NCBI GenBank assembly: GCA_958448395.1
Contig: CAUDDP010000007.1
Coordinates: 1 to 51,070 of the forward strand
DNA: 51,070 bases
Direction: 5' to 3'
Source: an uncultured Oscillospiraceae bacterium
GTDB taxonomy: Bacteria; Bacillota; Clostridia; Oscillospirales; Ruminococcaceae
In this document: positions 41,030-46,917 of the stretch, one piece after another
How the letters are laid out: each line of letters opens with the position of its first letter
How positions within the stretch are numbered: the stretch's first letter is position 1
The notes under the pieces: generated by a model
Told to the model about the DNA's origin: nothing
The model's database searches: none
Seen by the model: only the letters and a program-made list of their open reading frames with translations
Program-made: the position numbers and the translations under genes

Positions 41030-41179
41030 CTATATTTTCTCAACGGTAATGATTTCAATTTCTTCCGCATCGGTCGGGAACTGTTCCTTGATTTTCTGCT
41101 TCAGCACGGAACATAATTCCGACTCGCTTTCTGCTTCCAGTTCTGCGACCGATTGGACACCGTCTATCAGACAGTACAC
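41030..41179 (-). CDS. short acidic protein before parA
   Basis: The frame reads YCLIDGVQSVAELEAESESE and ends DAEEIEIITVEKI. Its codon pattern fits a real C terminus, and it lies 12 nt before parA. The start is uncertain: the GTG at 41179 is the best in-frame codon downstream of the preceding gene's stop, but no ribosome site is obvious. No function is recognised. Confidence 0.5.
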   Translation of the reverse strand: MYCLIDGVQSVAELEAESESELCSVLKQKIKEQFPTDAEEIEIITVEKI

Positions 41180-41186
41180 AAGATAC

Positions 41187-41543
41187 TTATTTATGATGTA
41201 ACACCTCTTCCATGCGTTGGATGTAGGAAAGCAGCTGGCGGTTGCTGCGTTCCAGTTGGGAGACACGCTTCCGCAGTAGTCCGGTTTCTTTGCTTTGCAA
41301 TCCAAAATAGCTCCGGTATCCATGCAGTTCCTGTTCTACCGCCTCTTGTTCCTGTATCTTAGCTTCGCATTTTTGCAGTGCTTTTTTGTCATTGCACCGC
41401 TTTCTGGATGCGGCTTTTTGCGTTCTGCGGTGTGTCTTTTGACAGGCAGGGCATCGTTTGAGGGGGTTGAAACGATGGTCTCCCAGATCCTCTCTGGTCC
41501 CAAGAAAGATACCGCAGTCTTCGCAGTATTTACAGTCCGGCAT
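41187..41543 (-). CDS. Cys-rich coiled-coil protein
   Basis: This 118-residue protein begins MPDCKYCEDCGIFLGTREDL and has RCPACQKTHRRTQKAASRKR, so two CxxC pairs probably bind zinc. A coiled coil follows (ETGLLRKRVSQLERSNRQLL). It belongs to the plasmid-like module upstream of parA. The function is unknown. Confidence 0.65.
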   Translation of the reverse strand: MPDCKYCEDCGIFLGTREDLGDHRFNPLKRCPACQKTHRRTQKAASRKRCNDKKALQKCEAKIQEQEAVEQELHGYRSYFGLQSKETGLLRKRVSQLERSNRQLLSYIQRMEEVLHHK

Positions 41544-42045
41544 CCTCGATCATCTGACGGATCAGCTCCCCTCCCCTGTCCGTTTTGTCCTCGTTTTGTC
41601 CACCGTTTTGTCCCGCACGTCCTGCCAATTTTTCAAAGTCGGATTGCAGGGAAGTGATTAAAGCATCTCGTTCCTGCACCGCAAATTGTACAAAGAGTTC
41701 CGACTTGCCGCCCACATGAGCCGACAGCGAACGGACGGTATCATTCTCGTCCCGATAGGAAATCTCTACCCGATCGGCACGTTCATCATATTCTGCACAG
41801 CTACCGGATACTCGCACATTGCTGATGAACCGATTCAGTTCCTCAATGCGTTTCCGCTTTTTCTGGATTTCATCCAGTGTATCTGTGGCTTCCTGATATC
41901 GGAGTGCCGGCGTGGTTGGCTTCGGCTGTTCCGGTTGCTGTGTCTGCTCCAAGCGTGCTTTGCGGTATTTGTAAAACCGATAGCCCAGAAATGGAATGCC
42001 ATATACAGCAAGCATCCCGATGAAAATTTGTAAGTCAGCGTTCAA
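41530..42045 (-). CDS. single-pass membrane protein of the plasmid-like module
   Basis: The product begins LNADLQIFIGMLAVYGIPFL, an N-terminal membrane helix followed by a positive stretch (YRFYKYRKARLEQ). The long soluble part includes a coiled coil (LDEIQKKRKRIEELNRFISN) and a beta region. I chose the TTG at 42045 because GGAGGAG lies 8 nt upstream; the frame to 42069 would start inside the leader. No family is recognised. Confidence 0.6.
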   Translation of the reverse strand: MNADLQIFIGMLAVYGIPFLGYRFYKYRKARLEQTQQPEQPKPTTPALRYQEATDTLDEIQKKRKRIEELNRFISNVRVSGSCAEYDERADRVEISYRDENDTVRSLSAHVGGKSELFVQFAVQERDALITSLQSDFEKLAGRAGQNGGQNEDKTDRGGELIRQMIEDAGL

Positions 42046-42062
42046 AATTTGCTCCTCCTCTC

Positions 42063-42091
42063 TTGACAAGGAACAAACAATGTGCTACAAT
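42063..42091 (+). promoter_or_regulatory. consensus promoter pointing into the 3' end of the replication gene
   Basis: TTGACA (42063-42068), a 17-bp spacer and TACAAT (42086-42091) form a near-consensus sigma-70 promoter on the plus strand. No plus-strand gene follows; a terminator lies only about 70 nt downstream of the predicted start. Confidence 0.75.
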
Positions 42092-42097
42092 GAAACT

Positions 42098-42170
42098 GCG
42101 ATTTAACATTGTAGCCAATGTTTGCTTATGTCCGCTGCTGAGTCCTCACACTCGGCAGCGGATTTTTTTT
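42098..42170 (+). ncRNA. predicted antisense small RNA
   Basis: The transcript expected from the promoter at 42063-42091 is about 73 nt. It contains a hairpin AACATTG-TAGC-CAATGTT (42105-42122) and ends in a terminator: TCCGCTGCTGAG pairs with CTCGGCAGCGGA (one U-G pair), followed by eight T (42163-42170). It is complementary to the last 20 or so codons and the stop of the replication-initiator gene on the minus strand. Confidence 0.6.
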
Positions 42171-43074
42171 GCTGCTGATGGAGCTGCCGGAAGGCAGCAT
42201 CCATGTATTCCTCCCATTCTGGCGTACAGGGTTCTGGAGCCATCACGGAGTAATCTGTGGGACAATCTCCGGCTTCGATGTTTGGCACAAGAGAAGCGTA
42301 AGCCGCTGCATTTTCGGAAACGTATTTGGCTTTTTTCGGCTTCCATCCCTGTCTTATCCGCTGTAAGTCCTGCTTGCACCACTTTGTCAGCATGGCAAAA
42401 TGATTTTGGTAAGTCCGTTTGTTTTCGTGCATAAAGCTGGAGAAGCTTGTCAGTGTGACATCCAACTGTTCTCCATACCAGCTTTTCAGCTGGTTGTACT
42501 CCGATGCAGTCAGGTAGACGTTCTGGAATTCTCCGAATGTCAATTTTTTTTCCTGCTTCTCCGAGGGCGGCTTGCCGTGCTCTCTTCCAGAAGAAGAGAT
42601 ACTCCCTATATACTTGTTAGGTATAATTTTTTGACTGGGGCATTCCGGCTTTTTGACTGGGGGGCATTCAAAATTTTTGGTCGGCGGCGTAAAAAAATTG
42701 GACCGTTCGGTCTGATTTTCAACAGTTTCAACAGGCTTTCCACAATTCATTTCCACAATTTGTGGAAAACAGCATTTTTCCTGTAAAGCCGCCAAATTGA
42801 CACCATAATGGTTTCTCAACCCACCATCTGCATCTCTGGTCTGCTGCTTATAGATCAGACCGTCTTTTTCCAACGCTTTCAGGTTGTTGATGGCGGTCTG
42901 TTTCGTACACTTGACCGCATCGGCCAAGTACTCTAAGCTGCCATTGCACGCTTTTCCTTTTCTGGAAAAGCTGTAGATTGCGGCAAACAGCAGCAGTTTC
43001 GTACCGCCCAATCCCAGTTCATTCACCATAAAGTCTTCGATTATGTAGAAGCCTTTGAATTTGCTCGCACGCAT
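42103..43074 (-). CDS. plasmid-type replication initiator/winged-helix protein
   Basis: The N-terminal part (FKGFYIIEDFMVNELGLGGT, AAIYSFSRKGKACNGSLEYL, ADAVKCTKQTAINNLKALEK) is the winged-helix domain of Firmicute plasmid and phage replication proteins. A linker with repeated Pro/Cys segments follows. The C-terminal region (LTASEYNQLKSWYGEQLDVT, then YQNHFAMLTKWCKQD) resembles phage DnaD-like helicase loaders. It should start replication and load helicase. The ATG at 43074 has AAGGAGGAAAATCAT upstream. Its 3' end is covered by a predicted antisense RNA. Confidence 0.75.
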   Translation of the reverse strand: MRASKFKGFYIIEDFMVNELGLGGTKLLLFAAIYSFSRKGKACNGSLEYLADAVKCTKQTAINNLKALEKDGLIYKQQTRDADGGLRNHYGVNLAALQEKCCFPQIVEMNCGKPVETVENQTERSNFFTPPTKNFECPPVKKPECPSQKIIPNKYIGSISSSGREHGKPPSEKQEKKLTFGEFQNVYLTASEYNQLKSWYGEQLDVTLTSFSSFMHENKRTYQNHFAMLTKWCKQDLQRIRQGWKPKKAKYVSENAAAYASLVPNIEAGDCPTDYSVMAPEPCTPEWEEYMDAAFRQLHQQQKKSAAECEDSAADISKHWLQC

Positions 43075-43310
43075 ATGATTTTCCTCCTTTTCTTTTTTGC
43101 ACGCAGCCATTTTTTATAGGCTGCTTTGTTTACGGGGTCTTGGTAGAATTCTACTGCCAGAACCATTACTTTGAATTCGACGGTTTCCATGAAAGCATTT
43201 ATCTTCTCTTCTGTGACGACCTTTGCCGCTTCTTTCTCATCCAGTCCCGGCGGTGTCAGTAAATACCTTGCATAGTCCCGCTCCCATTTTTTCTGTCTTC
43301 TGCTTTTCAT
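43041..43310 (-). CDS. small basic protein
   Basis: This 89-residue protein begins MKSRRQKKWERDYARYLLTP and is rich in Lys and Arg (WLRAKKKRRKIICVRANSKA). Its end overlaps the replication gene by 34 nt. It may bind nucleic acid. No family is recognised. Confidence 0.6.
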   Translation of the reverse strand: MKSRRQKKWERDYARYLLTPPGLDEKEAAKVVTEEKINAFMETVEFKVMVLAVEFYQDPVNKAAYKKWLRAKKKRRKIICVRANSKAST

Positions 43311-43330
43311 CCTACACCTCCCTTTAGGGA

Positions 43331-43358
43331 GCCGCTGATACGCTCAGCGGCTGAAGCG
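43331..43358. repeat. hairpin repeat, copy 1 (diverged)
   Basis: GCCGCTGA-TACGC-TCAGCGGC is followed by TGAAGCG. It is a shorter relative of the 36-bp repeat at 43741 and 44157, with a perfect stem. Confidence 0.6.
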
Positions 43359-43421
43359 TATTTACATAGAAAGGGGTGTCGTGTCGGTTTTGTTTTACGC
43401 CGTACCGACACTCCGGCGATT

Positions 43422-43458
43422 GGAATGCCGCTGTTATCGTACAACGGCTTAGAAACGA
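43422..43458. repeat. hairpin repeat, copy 2 (diverged)
   Basis: GGAATGCCGCTGTTATCG is followed by TACAACGGC and TTAGAAACG. It shares the GCCG...CGGC stem and the following AGAAxCG with the other copies. Confidence 0.5.
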
Positions 43459-43740
43459 ATGCTATCGCTCTCAGCAATGGGAGGGATGGATTTTCGAGTC
43501 CACCGAAACACGCAGCCAGTACACGTGGTTTTTAAGTCAGCCGCCGCCGATATTTTGTGTCCTCGGCTCTACAGACAACTGACAGGCTTTGGTCTGGATA
43601 CGCTCCAGACGGTCGGAAGATGCAGCCTCGAAGTCCATCTATCTGCTGTTTTCAGTGGTTGGCTGCTTTCCCTCATGCAAGTATGTACGCTTTTTGCATG
43701 AGCCTGACACGCTCCGGAAACGTGGCGTACATTGTTCTTG

Positions 43741-43776
43741 GGATGCCGCTGATAACGCTCAACGGCGAGAGAAGCG
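43741..43776. repeat. 36-bp direct repeat, left copy
   Basis: This sequence is identical over 36 bp to 44157-44192. It contains GCCGCTGA, TAACGC, TCAACGGC (a stem with one mismatch) and ends GAGAGAAGCG. It lies downstream of the gene at 43862-44113. Confidence 0.9.
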
Positions 43777-43861
43777 TAGTATAAAGACAAAGATACAAGA
43801 TAGTTACCAATGCGGCGCTGCCACACCGCCCGTCATGCCGATAGGTCAGCGTGTGTTAGGG

Positions 43862-44113
43862 TTATCTTTTCAAGTTCCTAACCTCTTCTGAGTAGAATGA
43901 GTGCCAACCTCTCAAACCTAAAAAGCGGAATCCTGTAAAATCACGTGGCATCTCGACAGGAATATCGTAGAAATCCATTCCTGTTCTTTTTTCAATTTCT
44001 GCCATGATTTCCTCTCCATAATCCGAGCAATTATCATAGCAGCGGACAAATTGCTCTCCATAATAAAGGCTTACATAGGTATTATCCTTTATTACCAACT
44101 TGTATTTTCCCAT
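43862..44113 (-). CDS. small protein flanked by 36-bp direct repeats
   Basis: This 83-residue protein begins MGKYKLVIKDNTYVSLYYGE and contains MPRDFTGFRFLGLRGWHSFY. It looks like a compact alpha/beta protein. No family is recognised. Identical 36-bp repeats lie on both sides, which suggests that the gene entered or can leave as a cassette. Confidence 0.65.
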   Translation of the reverse strand: MGKYKLVIKDNTYVSLYYGEQFVRCYDNCSDYGEEIMAEIEKRTGMDFYDIPVEMPRDFTGFRFLGLRGWHSFYSEEVRNLKR

Positions 44114-44156
44114 TTTATTTCCACCTTTTTTCTTTTTTACTTACCTTAACAGGTTT

Positions 44157-44192
44157 GGATGCCGCTGATAACGCTCAACGGCGAGAGAAGCG
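44157..44192. repeat. 36-bp direct repeat, right copy
   Basis: This sequence is identical to 43741-43776. It lies between the gene at 43862-44113 and the stop of the small membrane protein at 44202. Confidence 0.9.
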
Positions 44193-44201
44193 AAAGTATG
44201 C

Positions 44202-44390
44202 TCAGTTTGGAATGATAGAAACCGGATTCCCATTGTTATCGTATAAGGTTGCCTCTCCTGATAGCAGACCATACAGAATTAGACTTACGATGATAACGGC
44301 AATCATTACAGATGTCCAATTAATGTCCATAGATTTTTTCTTTTTCTTTCTTGGCCGTTCGACCAGCTCTACTTTTTCTTTTTCTTCCAT
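44202..44390 (-). CDS. small membrane protein
   Basis: The 62-residue product has a Lys-rich N terminus (ERPRKKKKKSMD), one hydrophobic helix (WTSVMIAVIIVSLILYGLLS) and a short outer tail. It is an integral membrane protein with the N terminus predicted inside. Its role in early infection is unknown. Confidence 0.65.
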   Translation of the reverse strand: MEEKEKVELVERPRKKKKKSMDINWTSVMIAVIIVSLILYGLLSGEATLYDNNGNPVSIIPN

Positions 44391-44407
44391 TTTCAGTTCC
44401 TCCTAAT

Positions 44408-44689
44408 TTATTTCCTTACAGGTACTTTCCAGATACGGGCAAGACCACGGAGAAAGAAGCCGTCTCCAAGTTTGAGATATTCCTTTCCGTCCTCATCCAT
44501 ATCGATATCCACATCATTCCAGTCAGTTTTGATGTGTTCTCCATTCAGCTCCCGAACCCGATATTTACGGATGCCCATGTAGTACACCCAGTTTGGGATT
44601 TCGTTGGGAAAAAGTTGTGGTGTTACGATGATACCGTAGGCACCGTTTGAGAATTTGACTTCCAGTGTATAGATATTTCCCTGACTCAT
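44408..44689 (-). CDS. early protein of unknown function
   Basis: This product begins MSQGNIYTLEVKFSNGAYGI and contains QLFPNEIPNWVYYMGIRKYR and a Asp-rich turn (DWNDVDIDMDEDGKEY). It is beta-rich. Its ATG overlaps the stop of the XRE gene (ATGA), so it is the second gene of the leftward early operon. No family is recognised. Confidence 0.65.
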   Translation of the reverse strand: MSQGNIYTLEVKFSNGAYGIIVTPQLFPNEIPNWVYYMGIRKYRVRELNGEHIKTDWNDVDIDMDEDGKEYLKLGDGFFLRGLARIWKVPVRK

Positions 44690-45066
44690 GTTCCTGCTCC
44701 TTCTCTTTCTGTTTTTTCCTCTGGATGAATATCCCATCCGCCGTTTTCTCGCCTGTGATAGTGCCAGATATCGCCGTTGGAGTAGGTGACTGCTGCACGC
44801 TCCGGTGCATCCTTTTTCCGCATAGCGTCCAGAAATTCTGCTTCCGTCATCTGGACTTCCTCTGTGTTTGTCTGTTCACCGACAAGCTCCTCACAGCTGA
44901 CACGCAGAAAGTTTGCGATTCTCATCAGTACATAGGCGTTTGGGACGCGTTCTCCAGTTTCATACATGGCTATTGTAGACTGTGCGACTTGTACGGCTCT
45001 TGCAAGTTCTGCTTGCGAATACTGATTTTGTTCCCGTAATTTTCGTAGATTATAGGCTAACGACAC
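44686..45066 (-). CDS. XRE-family regulator, Cro-like position
   Basis: The N-terminal 65 residues form a lambda-repressor-type helix-turn-helix: NLRKLREQNQYSQAELARAV, then VAQSTIAMYETGERVPNAYV. The C-terminal part (TYSNGDIWHYHRRENGGWDI) is unfamiliar. It is the first gene of the leftward early operon, divergent from the repressor at 45326, and so occupies the Cro position. The start is a GTG at 45066 with AAGGAGG upstream. Confidence 0.88.
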   Translation of the reverse strand: MSLAYNLRKLREQNQYSQAELARAVQVAQSTIAMYETGERVPNAYVLMRIANFLRVSCEELVGEQTNTEEVQMTEAEFLDAMRKKDAPERAAVTYSNGDIWHYHRRENGGWDIHPEEKTEREGAGT

Positions 45067-45113
45067 AATATTCCTCCTTATCTTTTATTTTGTGATATTT
45101 AATCCATTAGTGA

Positions 45114-45164
45114 TTGACAGCCTTTGCAAAAAACCGTATAATTGAATTAGGTGTATTCTGACAA
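45114..45164. promoter_or_regulatory. overlapping opposed promoters of the lysogeny switch
   Basis: Rightward: TTGACA (45114-45119), 17 bp, TATAAT (45137-45142). Leftward: TTGTCA (45159-45164 complement), 17 bp, TTATAC (45136-45141 complement). The two -10 boxes occupy the same bases, so polymerase cannot use both at once. They serve the repressor side and the XRE early operon side. Confidence 0.7.
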
Positions 45165-45178
45165 TTATACGGTTTTTT
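45128..45178. repeat. 17-bp perfect inverted repeat across the switch
   Basis: AAAAAACCGTATAATTG (45128-45144) and its exact complement (45162-45178) flank a 17-bp centre. The arms carry the -10 sequence in both orientations. A direct repeat CAGCCTTTGCAAA also occurs at 45118-45130 and 45209-45221. These are likely regulator binding sites; the T run after the right arm could also terminate. Confidence 0.75.
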
Positions 45179-45268
45179 TACATTATGGTGCAGGATGTTT
45201 CAGCTCATCAGCCTTTGCAAACCTTATCAGGGCTGTTCGTCTGAACTGGTTTTATTATAACTCTATAA

Positions 45269-45297
45269 ATGGCGATTGTCAACTTAAAAATCGCCAT
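45269..45297. promoter_or_regulatory. inverted repeat upstream of the repressor gene
   Basis: ATGGCGATT (45269-45277) and AATCGCCAT (45289-45297) are perfect 9-bp arms 11 bp apart, 29 bp before the repressor ATG. The same TGGCGA half-site forms the palindrome at 45348-45367. Confidence 0.65.
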
Positions 45298-45325
45298 AAA
45301 TGGATTTTTTGTAGGAGTGAACAAA

Positions 45326-45787
45326 ATGGATGATGAAAATTTGTATAATTCGCCATATATGGCGAATAAAATTAAGGAAATTGCTAAGGTGCGAAATCTC
45401 ACAATGAAATCAATTCTTGAAAACTGCAATTTAGGATCAAATACTTTTTCCCACATGCTGCATGGAAAGATGATTGCGTCCGATAGCCTCGCAAAAATTG
45501 CTGATTATCTCGAATGTTCTGTAGACTATTTGCTGGGCAGGACCGATAATCCGGAATTTGGTACGTCAACTTTGCAAAACAGTGGAAACCATATTGCGTT
45601 CGGCAATAGCTGCCAGAATAACAGCATTGCAATAGGGGATATAGCAAGAGACGTATCATCAGATACAGAAGAGTTGGAGCAAGAAATTTGCAGCATCCTG
45701 AAACGACTGCCTTTACGGAAGCGTACAGAGCTGTTAACCATCATGTACCATTATGTGGATGAAAACGAGGAGAAAGAAGGAGAGTAA
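45326..45787 (+). CDS. XRE-family phage repressor
   Basis: The 153-residue product has a helix-turn-helix in residues 9-65 (YMANKIKEIAKVRNLTMKSI, LGSNTFSHMLHGKMIASDSL, KIADYLECSVDYLLGRTDNP). The C-terminal part has a helical segment (EELEQEICSILKRLPLRKRT) and no visible LexA-type protease motif. It is the probable lysogeny repressor, first gene of the rightward operon. I chose ATG 45326 because AGGAGTG lies 9 nt upstream; the frame to 45269 runs through an operator-like inverted repeat. A 20-bp palindrome lies inside codons 8-14. Confidence 0.88.
   Translation: MDDENLYNSPYMANKIKEIAKVRNLTMKSILENCNLGSNTFSHMLHGKMIASDSLAKIADYLECSVDYLLGRTDNPEFGTSTLQNSGNHIAFGNSCQNNSIAIGDIARDVSSDTEELEQEICSILKRLPLRKRTELLTIMYHYVDENEEKEGE
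45348..45367. promoter_or_regulatory. perfect 20-bp palindrome inside the repressor gene
   Basis: ATTCGCCATATATGGCGAAT is self-complementary. Its half-site matches the inverted repeat at 45269-45297. It may be an autoregulatory operator. Confidence 0.65.
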
Positions 45788-45789
45788 CA

Positions 45790-46170
45790 ATGGAAGTCAG
45801 ACTTAGAGCAGATAATTTTAAATCGTACAAGGCATATCCTTGGATAGGAGAGTTTCTTCATTTAAAGGGTTCAGACTTTTTCCTTTTTACGATTATTTAC
45901 GATAAATCGAATCAGGGGAAGGATGATGTAGTTTGCAAGTCAAAAGATCTTATGGCAATGATGAAATGTAGTCGTCAAACGCTTATCAATGCTACGAATC
46001 ATTTGAAAAGTGCGGGGCTTATCTACCGGTATGAAAAAAATACAGATGAGGGTATTCTGTATTGTTACAGAATTAATATGGATAAGATTAAGCCACTTGA
46101 AAAAGAGATTAAGGAGTATAATGAGCAGCTGCAAAAGGAATATGAAGCATTGGAAAACAGGAGAAAATGA
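45790..46170 (+). CDS. winged-helix replication/regulatory-type protein
   Basis: The 126-residue product contains FFLFTIIYDKSNQGKDDVVC, KSKDLMAMMKCSRQTLINAT and NHLKSAGLIYRYEKNTDEGI. This is the winged-helix layout also seen at the N terminus of the replication initiator at 42103-43074. A helical tail follows. It lies 2 nt after the repressor stop and may act as a co-regulator of replication. The function is not known. Confidence 0.7.
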   Translation: MEVRLRADNFKSYKAYPWIGEFLHLKGSDFFLFTIIYDKSNQGKDDVVCKSKDLMAMMKCSRQTLINATNHLKSAGLIYRYEKNTDEGILYCYRINMDKIKPLEKEIKEYNEQLQKEYEALENRRK

Positions 46171-46172
46171 AC

Positions 46173-46802
46173 ATGAAAGCTTTTGCACATAAATTATGGA
46201 AAAGCATAACAGCAGGAATTATTTGTGCTGCTTTCATGCTTGAAACGGTTCCAACAATGCATCCTTATGCAATAAATGACCAGATAGGTGATGTGAACGG
46301 AGACGGTGTCATCGGTGTAGAGGATGCCGTAGAAATTCTTACAAGCTATGCAAGACAGTCCGCTAATCTGAATACAGACCTTTCTGCAGAACAAATGCTG
46401 TGTGCAGATATAAATGGGGATGGAATGCTCTCTGTAGAAGATGCCGTGTGCGTTCTGACCTACTACGCAAAAGCCTCTGCAGGATTAGATCCAAGTTGGG
46501 ACGAAGAAGGTCATGGGACAACGGTCACAACAACCACCATTTTAACAGAAGTAACTACTACAGAAGCAGAAACAACAACGGTTGTAACTACGCTGCAAAC
46601 ACACTCGAATGGAGCAGTGATTCCGCCGAACACTGGGGATCTATTTGTCATCTTAAACACCAATACCATGTGCTATCATCTTAGTAGTACCTGTCGGGCA
46701 GCAAAACGGATAAAAGAAGAGAACTATGCAGAAGTTTATGTTGCCGGTGTGTGGGATGTAGAACAATACGGCTATACAGCGTGCGGTATTTGTGCGAAAT
46801 AA
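46173..46802 (+). CDS. secreted dockerin protein with C-terminal Cys domain
   Basis: The product has a signal peptide (KSITAGIICAAFMLETVPTM). A type I dockerin pair follows (GDVNGDGVIGVEDAVEILTS and ADINGDGMLSVEDAVCVLTY), each with the Asp/Asn calcium loop. A Thr-rich linker leads to a C-terminal module (TMCYHLSSTCRAAKRIKEEN ... YTACGICAK). Dockerins bind cohesins on cellulosome scaffolds or the cell surface. The C-terminal module resembles small Cys domains found in secreted nucleases. The gene overlaps or adjoins the winged-helix gene and lies inside the prophage, so it is a lysogenic-conversion candidate. An ATG at 46167 is the alternative start. Confidence 0.88.
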   Translation: MKAFAHKLWKSITAGIICAAFMLETVPTMHPYAINDQIGDVNGDGVIGVEDAVEILTSYARQSANLNTDLSAEQMLCADINGDGMLSVEDAVCVLTYYAKASAGLDPSWDEEGHGTTVTTTTILTEVTTTEAETTTVVTTLQTHSNGAVIPPNTGDLFVILNTNTMCYHLSSTCRAAKRIKEENYAEVYVAGVWDVEQYGYTACGICAK

Positions 46803-46810
46803 TAAAAAAT

Positions 46811-46837
46811 AACTTCTACCCCAGTGGGGTAGAAGTT
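46811..46837. repeat. 27-nt palindrome, copy 5
   Basis: Perfect consensus copy, 8 nt after the stop of the dockerin gene on the plus strand. No T tract follows on that strand. On the minus strand a TTATTTTTTATT sequence follows. Confidence 0.92.
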
Positions 46838-46870
46838 ATCGAGAAAAAGGAAAAAGGAAAGTTGATAGGC

Positions 46871-46898
46871 ATAAGTATGAAAAATGTGTTATACTTAT
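46871..46898 (+). promoter_or_regulatory. inverted repeat in the leader of the ATPase/RloB operon
   Basis: ATAAGTAT (46871-46878) and ATACTTAT (46891-46898) are perfect arms separated by 12 bp. The right arm contains a TTATAC -10-like box about 20 bp before the ATPase start. It may be a promoter with an operator. Confidence 0.5.
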
Positions 46899-46917
46899 AG
46901 CAAAGGAGATGATCAAA

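Larger units (their letters stand above)
43311..43861. other. gene-free region rich in perfect stem-loops, candidate structured RNA
   Basis: No supported gene occurs in 551 bp. At least five perfect stems are visible: 43331-43338 with 43344-43351 (loop TACGC), 43381-43388 with 43404-43411, 43592-43598 with 43604-43610 (again loop TACGC), 43672-43680 with 43694-43702, and 43683-43690 with 43725-43732. The last two interlock like a pseudoknot or exclude each other. The strand is not known. Confidence 0.5.

Noticed and set aside
43331..44192. A CRISPR array from the hairpin repeats
   Set aside because: The spacing is irregular, one interval contains a gene, and no cas genes are nearby.
21338..46837. 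The 27-nt palindromes as intrinsic terminators
   Set aside because: No T tract follows on the coding strand in any copy, and downstream genes in the same operon start within a few dozen bases.
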